In this document: one piece after another, positions 35,239 to 44,217 of the stretch
Numbering within the stretch: the first letter of the stretch is position 1
How the letters are laid out: each line of letters opens with the position of its first letter
Source of the DNA: an uncultured Clostridia bacterium
Lineage (GTDB): Bacteria > Bacillota > Clostridia > Lachnospirales > Lachnospiraceae
Reading direction: 5' to 3'
Length of the DNA: 54,410 nucleotides
Assembly (NCBI GenBank): GCA_937895705.1
Contig: CALBKM010000022.1
Coordinates: forward strand, 1 to 54,410
Notes under the pieces: model-generated
What the model was told of the DNA's origin: nothing
What the model saw: the letters and a program-made list of their open reading frames with translations, nothing else
Database searches by the model: none
Translations under genes and position numbers: made by a program

Positions 35239-36180
35239 TTGAAAAGAAAAAATCTTTTTATGATAACATTATTGATGTTGGTGGGTTGTGTTGCATGTGG
35301 ACAAAACAATGATAATATACCAAAAGATATTAAGGATAACAGCGATATGATATCACCGGCTCCGGTTGAAGTAACAAAATCACCCTCGATATTGTATCAA
35401 GAAGATGGAATGACTAGAGAAGAAATTATTCAAGCACTTTCGGCAAGCCCTACACCAGGGCCGGAGGCGTACTCTGTTTTCGATAACAGCAAAGAGATAA
35501 AGACAGGGGATGTAATCGTAATGGGAAACTATGCTCATCAGGATTCAGAGGTTTTATATGAGGATGCCGAAGGAAATAAATATGATATATGGTCGATTCC
35601 GGTTAAGTGGCTTGTACTGGATAAGAAAGAAGAAAAAGCATTAATTATGACATTATATGATGTGGATGTGATTGCTTTTGATGAAAGAAAACAGGAAAAA
35701 ACAACCTGGGATACCAGTACATTGCGGTCATGGTTGAATGGGGAATTTCGCGAGAGTGCATTTGACGAAAAAGAACAAGAATGTATTACCGAGACAGTAG
35801 TAAAAGCTGAATCTAATCCATTGTATGGAACCGAAGGTGGTAGCGAGTCAAGAGACTATATATTTGTTCTTAGTGTTGAGGAAGCAGAACGATATCTCCC
35901 AAAGAAGGAAGAGAGAAGCACGCAAATAGAACCGCCTGTCAATAAAGAAAGAATTGATTGGTCAGAAGATATTCCATTTGAAGATACAACGGATTTTTAC
36001 GGATGGTGGTTACGGACACCAGGGAAGAATGAAGAAAGAATAACATATGTCTGTGGATTCGGAGAAATACATTTTGAAGGGGCTTTCGTAGGTGATTCAT
36101 CGACTTCTGTTCGTCCCGCAATGTGGATTGACCTAAACAAGGTGAAGGAAGTCGGCTTTGAGATGACTGGAGAGGAATAA
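35239..36180 (+). CDS. DUF6273 lipoprotein, copy 3
   Basis: This protein of 313 residues has a TTG start with AAAGGAG 6 nt upstream. The signal peptide KRKNLFMITLLMLVGCVAC ends in a lipobox. The domain pattern matches copy 1 closely: SPTPGPEAYSVFD, GDVIVMGNY, KWLVLDKKEEKAL, GWWLRTPGKN, RPAMWIDLNKVKEVGFEM. The close match of its last 12 residues to copy 1 shows recent duplication. The function is unknown. Confidence 0.8.
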   Translation: MKRKNLFMITLLMLVGCVACGQNNDNIPKDIKDNSDMISPAPVEVTKSPSILYQEDGMTREEIIQALSASPTPGPEAYSVFDNSKEIKTGDVIVMGNYAHQDSEVLYEDAEGNKYDIWSIPVKWLVLDKKEEKALIMTLYDVDVIAFDERKQEKTTWDTSTLRSWLNGEFRESAFDEKEQECITETVVKAESNPLYGTEGGSESRDYIFVLSVEEAERYLPKKEERSTQIEPPVNKERIDWSEDIPFEDTTDFYGWWLRTPGKNEERITYVCGFGEIHFEGAFVGDSSTSVRPAMWIDLNKVKEVGFEMTGEE

Positions 36181-36300
36181 ATATTATTCCCTACGATGAA
36201 GAGCTTGCAGTAAGAAAGCCAGTAGAATCAAGGGTTTGCGGGTTGCATAGGGTGTAACTTACGACAGATTTACGACAATTTAAAAAGGATATATAAAATG
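36181..36300. other. Non-coding stretch with tandem octamers
   Basis: An open frame without a start reads YDEELAVRKPVESRVCGLHR directly after the lipoprotein stop and may be a gene remnant. TTACGACA occurs twice with an 11-base period near 36262-36280. The layout (tandem octamers, then a terminator) resembles the stretch at 10925-11019, so it may be an old junction of mobile DNA. Confidence 0.35.
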
Positions 36301-36337
36301 AGAAGTAGTCAAATGAGAGTTTGGCTGCTTCTTTTTT
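36301..36337 (+). terminator. Rho-independent terminator
   Basis: AGAAG(T)AG(T)CAAA pairs with TTTG(G)CT(G)CTTCT across 36301-36332, followed by six T. It ends transcription from the lipoprotein modules. Confidence 0.8.
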
Positions 36338-36343
36338 ATTTAT

Positions 36344-36372
36344 TTGACTTTTATCCGGCAATGCTCTATAAT
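36344..36372 (+). promoter_or_regulatory. Near-consensus promoter of the 36408 lipoprotein gene
   Basis: TTGACT (36344-36349), 17 nt, TATAAT (36367-36372), about 36 nt upstream of the start codon. Confidence 0.88.
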
Positions 36373-36407
36373 GTGAAATCGAAATTTATGTATGAAAGGG
36401 AAAGACA

Positions 36408-37316
36408 ATGAAGAAAAAGATAATCGCAATGTTGCTTGTAGTATGCATGGCCTGCAGTGTTACGGCATGTGGAGGTTCTGAAAAGAAGGTTTCGGTGGTT
36501 ACCATCGGAGGGGAGGAATACGACCTGACGGGAGCGTTTCAGGATGTTGTAGGGGCAATGGTGAAGAACGGCACGAAGGTTGCATCGGTTTCGGGAAAAT
36601 GGAATTTATATGGGGAAGACGGAAACTTTGTCAGCGGTTCTTCTGCGTTAGAAGAAGGATATGATATTGCGGCAGGAGAATGGGATCAGACGGATGGGTT
36701 TGCTACGGAAAAGAAGGAACAGCTTTTGGTAGAGCGGGGGTATTTTATTCGCACGGATTTTTATTTGGATGACATGGAGGAAAACGGTATTGTTTCCGAT
36801 TTGGGGATATCATCGGTGAAGAGTGTAGAAAAGAATATTGATGAAGAGATGTTTTTAGAAATCGAGGGCGGAAACTCTGCATATATAAACGGAATCAGAG
36901 GATATGTAGGCGTTTTTGTAAACGGGGAAGCACTTGATTTTTCCGACTATGAGGATGAGTTGGAGGAGTTGAAGAGTTATACGGTGACGGGATATAACAG
37001 ACTGATTGACGAACGTTTTCCAAATATGTCGGCGATCGGTATAGGGATTTTGAACGGCGATATTTTCCGAATGGCTCAAACTTATGATGAGCTTTCGGAA
37101 ATCATGGACAAACTTTCCGTGTCCTTGGAGAATGAACTTTTGGTGTGGTTTGCGCTTGAGGATGCCTATGAACAGCTGGAGGCAGGAAATGCAGAGAATT
37201 TTATCTTCGTGAGTTTTGGCATTTCCGAGGAACAGGAAACCGTAAATATGATGTATAGTGAGTTCTATTTTGACAAGACCCGGAGTACGGCGGAATCCGA
37301 AATGGATGAAAAATAG
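36408..37316 (+). CDS. Lipoprotein of unknown function
   Basis: This 302-residue protein has a signal peptide (KKKIIAMLLVVCMACSV) and lipobox VTAC followed by GG, so it is a membrane-anchored surface lipoprotein. The remainder is acidic and soluble (VVTIGGEEYDLTG at the start, many D/E later). I recognise no domain. AAAGGGA precedes the ATG. The ArsC/Spx-like gene starts 26 nt after its stop and may share its promoter. Confidence 0.75.
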   Translation: MKKKIIAMLLVVCMACSVTACGGSEKKVSVVTIGGEEYDLTGAFQDVVGAMVKNGTKVASVSGKWNLYGEDGNFVSGSSALEEGYDIAAGEWDQTDGFATEKKEQLLVERGYFIRTDFYLDDMEENGIVSDLGISSVKSVEKNIDEEMFLEIEGGNSAYINGIRGYVGVFVNGEALDFSDYEDELEELKSYTVTGYNRLIDERFPNMSAIGIGILNGDIFRMAQTYDELSEIMDKLSVSLENELLVWFALEDAYEQLEAGNAENFIFVSFGISEEQETVNMMYSEFYFDKTRSTAESEMDEK

Positions 37317-37342
37317 TGAAATTTTAGTGGAGAAAACATACC

Positions 37343-37684
37343 ATGAACATTCAAATTTTCGGCACGAAAAAGTGCAATGATACGAAGAAAGCCCAGCGCT
37401 ATTTTAAAGAGCGGGGCATTAAGTTCCAGTTTATCGACATGAACGAAAAGGAACTGAGCAAAGGTGAGTTTCGCAGTGTGTGTCAGGCAGTGGGTGGTAT
37501 GAAAGCCGTGATTAATGAGGAGTGTAAGGACAAGGATATCTTGGCGCTGTTGAAGTACATTGCGGAAAGTGAATTGGAGGAAAAGCTTCTTTCAAATCAG
37601 CAGGTTATGAAGACACCGATTGTACGTAACGGTAAGCAGGCTACAGTAGGATACCGGCCGGAGGTATGGAAGGGCTGGGCATAA
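37343..37684 (+). CDS. ArsC/Spx-family (YffB-like) protein
   Basis: This 113-residue thioredoxin-fold protein carries the ArsC-family active-site pattern CNDTKKA (Cys11) and the conserved TPIVRNGK loop near residue 92. Arsenate reductases and the RNA-polymerase-binding Spx proteins share this fold. It lacks the CXXC of Spx, so a glutaredoxin-like thiol reductase is more likely than a regulator. No arsenic genes are nearby. The next gene begins 16 nt after its stop, so co-transcription is likely. Confidence 0.85.
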   Translation: MNIQIFGTKKCNDTKKAQRYFKERGIKFQFIDMNEKELSKGEFRSVCQAVGGMKAVINEECKDKDILALLKYIAESELEEKLLSNQQVMKTPIVRNGKQATVGYRPEVWKGWA

Positions 37685-37700
37685 AAAGGAGGAAATGTCT

Positions 37701-39731
37701 ATGAAACTACAAAAGAAATTAGCATTAATGCTGCTTTGTCCGGTTTTGGTCTGCGGATTTACAGCATGTTCCGGAGGAGCCTCGGATGAAACCGATGCTA
37801 CGCCGACGGCGGTGATAACCGTTACCGTTGCGCCGGTTGAGGAGGAAAACGGTAAGAATCCGGCTGCAGAAACTCCGGCCCCGACCCGGACGCTAGAACC
37901 GACGCAAGCTCCGATTTCAACAGAAACTCCAAAGATGACAGATACCCCGGAGGTGACAGCAACTTCGACTCCAACGGAAGTTCCGGAAGCAAACGCAACA
38001 TCAGAACCGACGGGAACTCCGGAAGTTCAGGAGCCGACAGCCGCTCCGGAATCTACCGCGCCCCCGGAGGCTACCGCAGCGCCGGCTCCGACTGCAACTC
38101 CGGTTCCGACGGCGACACCGAAACCTGTTACAACTCCGCAGGTTTCCGCACCGGCAGATCTGGTATATGACTTTAACGACCTTTATTATAAGACCTCTTA
38201 CGGTACCGATTATACTATAGAGGCAGACGGATCCATCTCTCTTAAGTATGATGGTTTGTATCAGGAGATTAAGCTGGGACTTCCGGAGCCCATTGATATG
38301 ACTCATTGTCTTGATGTTACCGTGAAGATGAAGAGTGAAGCGGGCAATTTGGCGGTGAAGCTTTATGATAAGGATTTTAATGAGGTGTTTGTCCGTTATG
38401 ACGGTCAGACCTCCGGTGTGGTAAATCATCTGCTGACACCGGCGTTGACAACGGAGGTTGCGGGAATCGGTTTGATGGCATGTACGGAGATGGAGGATTA
38501 TTCCGGCTTTGTGGCTACGGTATATTCCGTTACCTTTCATATGGATGCCGGATACAAAGGAGGAACGGACATGGTACCGACGGTGACCGATAAATCGGGA
38601 GAACTTGTAAATGCTGCGAAAGATCATGGCTTCAGCTTCGGTATTGTAATGAACAGTGATAATTTATATGACGATGCGTATAAAACGATTTTGGGGGCGG
38701 AATGTACCAGTGTAAGCTTCGGGAATGAAATGAAGGCGTATTCTTTGTTGAATCAGGGAGCTTCCCAACGAAGCGCAAACGGTATGCCGGTCATGAATTA
38801 CAGTACCGCGGACAGAATGGTGCAGCTGGCAAGGCAACAGGGCGTGAAAATTCGTGGGCATGTGCTGGTGTGGGATGCTTACATGAGCGACTGGTTCTTC
38901 CGGGAAGGCTACCGGAATGACGGAGCGTATGTGGACCGGGAAACGATGCTGATACGTCTGGAGTATTATATTGAGCAGGTAATGACTCATTTTGAAGAAA
39001 AATATCCGGGAACGGTATATTGCTGGGATGTGGTAAATGAAGCGGTAGGAGACGGAAACGGTGAGTACGTCTATTCCGATTCGCGGCATGTTCGTACGAA
39101 GAGGAACGGCTCGGACAATCCTTTTTACAAAATCATCGGAGAAGATTATGTAGAGCTTTCGTTTTTATACGCAAAGAATACGGTAGAAAAGCTACGGGCA
39201 AAGAATCCGGCGGTGGAGATTGCGCTGTTTTACAACGATTACAGCACTTTCTACGATGCGAAGCGGGATGCGATTTGCGAATTGGTAAAGAGTATTAATT
39301 CTTATGCGAAGGATGCGAACGGAAATTACCGCAAGCTTTGTGACGGTATAGGAATGCAAAGTTACATCGGCGGCTACGGACAGCAGGGCGGTTGTATGAA
39401 CCGGTCGGATATTACAAGAATCAAGAATGCTGTAAGGAAATTCCACGGTTTGGGTGTAGATGTGCATGTGACTGAGATGGCGGTACGGAATTATGACAAG
39501 TCCAAGGCGGCCGATCATGCAACGTTTTACGGCGAATTGTTCCGTGCCTATGCGGAGCTGAACGCAGAGGAACCGATGATTTCCAACATTACGGTTTGGG
39601 GATATCGAGATAATCCGTATATGTCGACTTCGGATTACAGCTACAAGCAGAACGGCCCGTATTGCGGTTTGTTTGATGAGAATTATAAGAAGAAGACCTC
39701 TTATTATGCAGCGGTAGAAGCGTTGAAATAG
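37701..39731 (+). CDS. GH10 endo-1,4-beta-xylanase, lipoprotein with PT-rich linker
   Basis: This protein of 676 residues starts at the ATG at 37701, 8 nt after GGAGG. Signal peptide and lipobox FTAC put the lipidated Cys at residue 23. Residues ~30-150 are a Pro/Thr/Glu-rich spacer to span the wall. A beta-sandwich carbohydrate-binding-like domain follows (~155-290: LVYDFNDLYYKTSYG). The GH10 barrel (~300-676) has GHVLVWDAYMSDWF, the acid/base Glu447 in DVVNEA, the nucleophile Glu592 in VTEMAV, and a late WGYRDNPYM strand. It cleaves xylan backbones at the cell surface. A terminator follows. Confidence 0.93.
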   Translation: MKLQKKLALMLLCPVLVCGFTACSGGASDETDATPTAVITVTVAPVEEENGKNPAAETPAPTRTLEPTQAPISTETPKMTDTPEVTATSTPTEVPEANATSEPTGTPEVQEPTAAPESTAPPEATAAPAPTATPVPTATPKPVTTPQVSAPADLVYDFNDLYYKTSYGTDYTIEADGSISLKYDGLYQEIKLGLPEPIDMTHCLDVTVKMKSEAGNLAVKLYDKDFNEVFVRYDGQTSGVVNHLLTPALTTEVAGIGLMACTEMEDYSGFVATVYSVTFHMDAGYKGGTDMVPTVTDKSGELVNAAKDHGFSFGIVMNSDNLYDDAYKTILGAECTSVSFGNEMKAYSLLNQGASQRSANGMPVMNYSTADRMVQLARQQGVKIRGHVLVWDAYMSDWFFREGYRNDGAYVDRETMLIRLEYYIEQVMTHFEEKYPGTVYCWDVVNEAVGDGNGEYVYSDSRHVRTKRNGSDNPFYKIIGEDYVELSFLYAKNTVEKLRAKNPAVEIALFYNDYSTFYDAKRDAICELVKSINSYAKDANGNYRKLCDGIGMQSYIGGYGQQGGCMNRSDITRIKNAVRKFHGLGVDVHVTEMAVRNYDKSKAADHATFYGELFRAYAELNAEEPMISNITVWGYRDNPYMSTSDYSYKQNGPYCGLFDENYKKKTSYYAAVEALK

Positions 39732-39749
39732 GAGGGAGGATATAGAGGG

Positions 39750-39780
39750 AGAGGGCCGGAGAAGGGCCCTCTTCTGATTT
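39750..39780 (+). terminator. Terminator after the xylanase gene
   Basis: AGAGGGCC (39750-39757) pairs with GGCCCTCT (39765-39772) around a seven-base loop. A weak T-rich tail (TCTGATTTT) follows. Confidence 0.65.
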
Positions 39781-39847
39781 TAGAGTGTAACCGTTTGTTT
39801 TTGATGCGAGAGATAGGGGCGCTTGAACCTTGTGGAATGTTTGTGTG

Positions 39848-39870
39848 TTGTCCAACCTGCGGTTGGACAA
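39848..39870. promoter_or_regulatory. Palindrome upstream of the XRE regulator gene
   Basis: A perfect 9-bp inverted repeat (TTGTCCAAC/GTTGGACAA) around CTGCG lies about 30 nt before the promoter of the XRE gene. There is no T run in either direction that fits a terminator. It may be an operator, possibly bound by the XRE protein itself. Confidence 0.5.
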
Positions 39871-39898
39871 TCGGTATCCTGTTCAAACCAACACGTTA

Positions 39899-39927
39899 TT
39901 GTTTTCGCGGATATCAGCTTGTAAACT
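39899..39927 (+). promoter_or_regulatory. Promoter of the XRE regulator gene
   Basis: TTGTTT (39899-39904), 17 nt, TAAACT (39922-39927), about 40 nt upstream of the start codon. Confidence 0.55.
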
Positions 39928-39967
39928 ATAGGTGTAGCTACAAAATAAAATCAAAAGGAGGTTTCCG

Positions 39968-40738
39968 ATGAATTCAATAAAAATTCATGAGCAAATTTCA
40001 TTTTTAAGAAAACAAAAAGGACTGACCCAGGAAGAACTTGCCAAGGCCCTGGGAGTGACGAACCAGGCGGTTTCTAAATGGGAATCCGGACAGTGTTGCC
40101 CGGATATCCAGTTGCTCCCGGAGATTGCAAAGTTGTTTGAGGTGACCGTGGATGAGCTTCTCGGAGGAAATTCTGTAAAGGGGCTGGGAGATATCTGCTT
40201 GAATCTGAAGGATTATTTTGTATCCCTTCCGGAGAAGGAGTCCTTCGAAAAGTGTTATCGCATTGCGGCCCTGTTACATGAAATTGCGGTTACCGACGGC
40301 TGTAAAAACTTTGTTCCGTGGGATGAAAAGGACTATGTCGGAGGGAATATCTCTGACTGGGGACTTTCCGTTTGCTCTGAACCGGAGGGCAGTACGGGAA
40401 GAATGACAGACAGTGTATTCTTCTCCTTGGGAAAGGCCTTTCAGACACCGAACATTTCTCAATTATATGAACTGTCTCTTGTGATGGAGCGCTTTTCGGA
40501 CTTGCGTGTTCTTAAGACGATGTATGCGCTCTATGAGTTGACAATAAAAGATTTTGATTTTTATGTATCCTTAGAGGACATTGCTGCCGGGGGACAGTTG
40601 ACGCAGGAAGAGACGAAGCAGGCTTTGGAGAAACTGCCGCTGACGGTAAAAGAAGAAAAGGGCGAACTGCTGTATCGTTTGGAGGGCTCCTTCTGTCATA
40701 TGCCGGCGTTGTTGACGTTCTTGTTCAAATTTCGGTAA
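39968..40738 (+). CDS. XRE-family transcriptional regulator
   Basis: This 256-residue protein has an N-terminal HTH_3 domain (residues ~8-62: ISFLRKQKGLTQEELAKALG, QAVSKWESGQCCPDIQLLPE). The remaining ~190 residues have no family I recognise (LKDYFVSLPEKESFEKC onward). The AGGAGG before the ATG is strong. It is monocistronic, with its own promoter. Its HTH is similar to the HTH domain fused to GlmM in the next gene, so the two may recognise related sites. Confidence 0.85.
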   Translation: MNSIKIHEQISFLRKQKGLTQEELAKALGVTNQAVSKWESGQCCPDIQLLPEIAKLFEVTVDELLGGNSVKGLGDICLNLKDYFVSLPEKESFEKCYRIAALLHEIAVTDGCKNFVPWDEKDYVGGNISDWGLSVCSEPEGSTGRMTDSVFFSLGKAFQTPNISQLYELSLVMERFSDLRVLKTMYALYELTIKDFDFYVSLEDIAAGGQLTQEETKQALEKLPLTVKEEKGELLYRLEGSFCHMPALLTFLFKFR

Positions 40739-40940
40739 TGAAATCCGGTGGTTACATACTTTGAATGATGTGTATGTGGAAAAAACAGTGAAAGAAGTGC
40801 AAGCTTTTTTTGACGGGTCGGTAAAATAAACTTTACAAAAAGAGGCTTGTTTTAGCCGGAAAAAAGAAAAAATCACGGGAAAATCCTACAAACAACCGAA
40901 AAAGCAACCACAAGTTGCAAAAATAATATCGCTAAGTTGC

Positions 40941-40969
40941 TTGCAACCGCTTTGGTCTTTTGCTATAAT
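40941..40969 (+). promoter_or_regulatory. Promoter of the HTH-glmM operon
   Basis: TTGCAA (40941-40946), 17 nt, TATAAT (40964-40969), about 43 nt before the start codon at 41012. The interval 40739-40940 otherwise shows no gene. Confidence 0.8.
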
Positions 40970-41011
40970 AAAGCACGTAAAATAGTAGTATGTGAAAAAA
41001 GGAGAACCCAT

Positions 41012-42634
41012 ATGACCATCGGACAGAAACTCATTCACTTACGAAACGTGGCAAATATGTCTCAGGAGCAGCTTTCGGAGACTCTTGGGGTATCCCGTCA
41101 GTCTATCTCCAAATGGGAAATGGACCAGGCACTTCCGCAGATTGAAAAGGTAATTCAGTTGGCGGAGATTTTCGGAGTAACAACGGATGAATTGTTATTG
41201 GATAAAATAGAGATTGATCGAAGCCCGAAGAAGGGGCCGAGAAAGTTAAAGTATTTCGGGACCGACGGATTTCGCGGAGAGGCAAATGTGAACCTGACTT
41301 CCATGCAGGCCTACAAGGTGGGCCGGTTCCTCGGTTGGTATTATTCCTCCAAGCTTTCCGGCTGTACCAAGCCGGGATATCGTCCGCGGATTGTCATCGG
41401 AAAGGATACCCGTCGCTCCAGTTACATGCTGGAGTATTCCATTGTGGCGGGAATGACAGCCAGCGGTGCGGATGTTTACATGCTTCATGTAATTACGACG
41501 CCGGGAGTGTCTTATGTGACACGCAAGGATGAGTTTGACTGCGGTATTATGATTACGGCATCCCATAATCCGTTTTGTGACAACGGCATCAAAGTACTGA
41601 ACCGCTACGGCGAGAAGCTGGACGATGAGACCACCATGTTAATCGAAGCCTACATTGACGGTGACTTGCATGCCCTCGGTGTGACGGGGGAGGATTTGCC
41701 GCTGGCCCAGGGTGCGAAGCTCGGTTGTATTCACGAGTATTCCGCAGGCAGAAACCGCTATACCGGTTATCTTATTTCTTTGGCATCCAATTCCTATAAG
41801 AGACTGAAAATCGGTTTGGACTGTGCAAACGGTGCTTCCTGGAGTATTGCGGGAGCAGTGTTTTCTGCGCTTGGGGCCCAGACCTATGTAATCGGTGATG
41901 AGCCGGATGGTGTGAATATCAACGAAGGTTGCGGCTCCACTCATATCGAGAAGTTAAAGAAGCTGGTGAAGGAAAAACATCTGGATGTAGGCTTTGCCTT
42001 TGACGGAGATGCAGACCGTTGTATTGCGGTGGATGAAAACGGTAACGAGGTAGACGGTGATGCCATGATTTATATTCTCGGTAAGCGTATGAAGATGCGC
42101 GGCACATTGAATGACAACACGGTAGTAACTACCGTTATGTCCAATTCCGGCTTTGTGGCCAGTCTTGAAGAAGCCGGCATGAAGTGCGTACAGACCAAGG
42201 TAGGCGACCGTTTTGTATACGAGTGCATGCAGAACAATGATTACGCCATCGGCGGAGAGCAGTCCGGTCATATTATTTTAAAGAAATATGCTACCACCGG
42301 CGACGGTATTTTAACTGCCATTATGATTGCAGAGGAGCTTTGTGATTCCAAGTCTTCTCTGGGTAAGCTTACGGAGCCGATTCATTTGTACCCGCAGTAT
42401 TTAAAGAATGTGCGGGTGAAGAATAAGGCGGCGGTGCTTAACGATGCCAAGGTGTTAAAGGCAAAGGAAGAGGTGGAAAAACTCATCAACAAAAAGGGCA
42501 GAGTGCTTCTACGGGAAAGCGGCACGGAGCCGGTCATCCGCGTGATGGTAGAGAGTGAGGCTCAGGAGCTTTGCGTGGCTTATGCGGATATGATTGTAAA
42601 AGTAATTACCGAAGGAGGACATTGCGTTGAATAA
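41012..42634 (+). CDS. Phosphoglucosamine mutase-like protein fused to an N-terminal HTH domain
   Basis: This protein of 540 residues starts at the ATG at 41012, with AAAGGAG upstream. Residues ~1-60 are an XRE-type HTH (LIHLRNVANMSQEQLSETLG, SRQSISKWEM). Residues ~75-540 are an alpha-D-phosphohexomutase of the GlmM type: KYFGTDGFRGEAN, catalytic phosphoserine Ser184 in TASHNP, metal loop DGDADR, sugar loop GGEQSGH and phosphate loop RESGTEPVIR. The mutase interconverts glucosamine 6- and 1-phosphate for cell-wall synthesis. A DNA-binding domain on this enzyme is unusual and suggests direct metabolic regulation. Its end overlaps the acyltransferase gene by 8 nt. Confidence 0.9.
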   Translation: MTIGQKLIHLRNVANMSQEQLSETLGVSRQSISKWEMDQALPQIEKVIQLAEIFGVTTDELLLDKIEIDRSPKKGPRKLKYFGTDGFRGEANVNLTSMQAYKVGRFLGWYYSSKLSGCTKPGYRPRIVIGKDTRRSSYMLEYSIVAGMTASGADVYMLHVITTPGVSYVTRKDEFDCGIMITASHNPFCDNGIKVLNRYGEKLDDETTMLIEAYIDGDLHALGVTGEDLPLAQGAKLGCIHEYSAGRNRYTGYLISLASNSYKRLKIGLDCANGASWSIAGAVFSALGAQTYVIGDEPDGVNINEGCGSTHIEKLKKLVKEKHLDVGFAFDGDADRCIAVDENGNEVDGDAMIYILGKRMKMRGTLNDNTVVTTVMSNSGFVASLEEAGMKCVQTKVGDRFVYECMQNNDYAIGGEQSGHIILKKYATTGDGILTAIMIAEELCDSKSSLGKLTEPIHLYPQYLKNVRVKNKAAVLNDAKVLKAKEEVEKLINKKGRVLLRESGTEPVIRVMVESEAQELCVAYADMIVKVITEGGHCVE

Positions 42635-43289
42635 GCTGGTAAAAACAAAAGAGTTGTATGCATCCTGTCCGGACTACCTGACAGAACTGTTTGAAAGTTG
42701 CGAGTATCCATGGGAAATGCTTCCGAAATTAAAGGGTTACATTCAGGCACTGATTGAAAAGGGAATTCCGGGATATACCCTGTACGCAGACGGTGTGCTT
42801 GTAGGTGAAAACGTAAAGATTTATCCGACCGCTACCATCGAAGGGCCGACCATTATCGGTTCCGGTACCGAAGTACGTCCGGGGGCCTTTATCCGGGGAA
42901 GCGTTATCACCGGTGAGAACTGTGTAATGGGGAATTCCTCCGAGTTTAAGAACTGCGTGCTGTTAGACAAGGTGCAGGTGCCGCATTACAACTACATCGG
43001 CGATTCCATTATGGGCAACAAGGCTCACACCGGAGCAGGCACCATTTGCTCCAACTTAAAATCCGACGGAAAGGCGGTTGTGGTACACGGCGACGTGGAC
43101 TATGAAACCGGACTTCGCAAAATCGGCGGTATTTTAGCTGACGGTGCGGATGTGGGTTGCGGTTCCGTGATCAATCCGGGAACGGTCATCGGCAAAAATA
43201 CTTCCGTATACCCGCTGACTGCCCTGCGCGGTGTATATCCGGCCAATTGCATCGTAAAAGATACGAAGACGGTTGTGGAGAGAGTATAA
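42627..43289 (+). CDS. GlmU-like left-handed beta-helix acyltransferase
   Basis: This 220-residue protein has hexapeptide repeats of the left-handed parallel beta-helix (VKIYPTATIEGPTIIG, VRPGAFIRGSVI, YIGDSIMG). It resembles the C-terminal acetyltransferase half of GlmU but has no nucleotidyltransferase domain. Conserved features include HYNYIGD, GAGTICSN and the late GTVIGKNTSVYP. The start is TTG, with GGAGG 8 nt upstream, overlapping the glmM-like gene. In context it probably acetylates glucosamine 1-phosphate or a related sugar phosphate. Confidence 0.85.
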   Translation: MNKLVKTKELYASCPDYLTELFESCEYPWEMLPKLKGYIQALIEKGIPGYTLYADGVLVGENVKIYPTATIEGPTIIGSGTEVRPGAFIRGSVITGENCVMGNSSEFKNCVLLDKVQVPHYNYIGDSIMGNKAHTGAGTICSNLKSDGKAVVVHGDVDYETGLRKIGGILADGADVGCGSVINPGTVIGKNTSVYPLTALRGVYPANCIVKDTKTVVERV

Positions 43290-43315
43290 AAATAAAATAG
43301 AAGGAGACTATCACC

Positions 43316-44026
43316 ATGAATTTTATCAAAGTAAACAACTATGACGAACTCAGTACTAAGGCAGCAGCTCTTATTTGCGCACAGGTTGTGATGAAGCCGA
43401 ACTGCGTATTGGGTCTTGCAACCGGTTCTTCCCCGCTCGGCACCTATGAAAAGATTGCAGAGAAGTGCGCAAAGGGCGAGGTGGATTTTTCCGAGGTTTC
43501 TTCCATTAACCTTGACGAGTATGTAGGTCTTGACGGTACCAACGACCAGAGCTACCGTTATTTTATGAACACAAATTTATTCGAAAAGATTAACATTGAT
43601 GTTACAAAGACCAACGTACCGAACGGTTGTGCAACAGACCTTGAGGCAGAGTGTGAGGCTTACGATGCATTAATCGCACAGTCCGGCGGTATTGATTTAC
43701 AGCTTCTCGGTATCGGCCTTGACGGTCACATCGGTTTCAACGAGCCGGATACTTACTTTGAGAAGGCAACTCACGTAGTTGACCTTGACCCGTCCACCAT
43801 CGAGGCAAATGCCCGTTTCTTCGCTTCCGAGGCAGATGTGCCGAGAAAGGCGGTTACCATGGGTATGGGCGGCATTATGAGTGCAAAGAAGGTGCTCTTA
43901 ATCGCAAACGGCAAGAACAAGAAGGACATCGTAGAGAAGGCATTTTTCGGTCCGATTACTCCGTCCTGCCCGGCATCCATTTTGCAGTTACATCCGGATT
44001 TGACCGTAATTTACAGTGAGAACTAA
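43316..44026 (+). CDS. nagB: Glucosamine-6-phosphate deaminase
   Basis: This 236-residue enzyme converts glucosamine 6-phosphate to fructose 6-phosphate and ammonia, the reverse direction to GlmS. The motifs are LGLATGSSPLGTY (phosphate binding), SINLDEYVGL (catalytic Asp) and GIGLDGHIGFNEP (catalytic His). The length fits the short NagB type without the C-terminal allosteric extension. AGAAGGAGA precedes the ATG, 26 nt after the acyltransferase stop. With the mutase and acyltransferase it places amino-sugar supply and breakdown in one operon, ended by a terminator. Confidence 0.95.
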   Translation: MNFIKVNNYDELSTKAAALICAQVVMKPNCVLGLATGSSPLGTYEKIAEKCAKGEVDFSEVSSINLDEYVGLDGTNDQSYRYFMNTNLFEKINIDVTKTNVPNGCATDLEAECEAYDALIAQSGGIDLQLLGIGLDGHIGFNEPDTYFEKATHVVDLDPSTIEANARFFASEADVPRKAVTMGMGGIMSAKKVLLIANGKNKKDIVEKAFFGPITPSCPASILQLHPDLTVIYSEN

Positions 44027-44076
44027 GAATGATGCAGAGTAGATTTTTCATACTAAGTGCGTGATATGAAAATAAG

Positions 44077-44111
44077 TTGCACCTGTGTTTGTGAACATGG
44101 GTGCAATTTTT
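44077..44111 (+). terminator. Terminator after nagB
   Basis: TTGCACC (44077-44083) pairs with GGTGCAA (44100-44106), with further pairing inside (GTT/AAC), followed by five T. Confidence 0.9.
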
Positions 44112-44217
44112 ATTGTCTTGTGATAAAATGGAACAGGAATTGATATGCCGTGCCGAGGGATTTTTGTTGATGCGGCACAAGTGAAAATGGCATGCGGCGA
44201 AACCGGGAGGATGCAGT

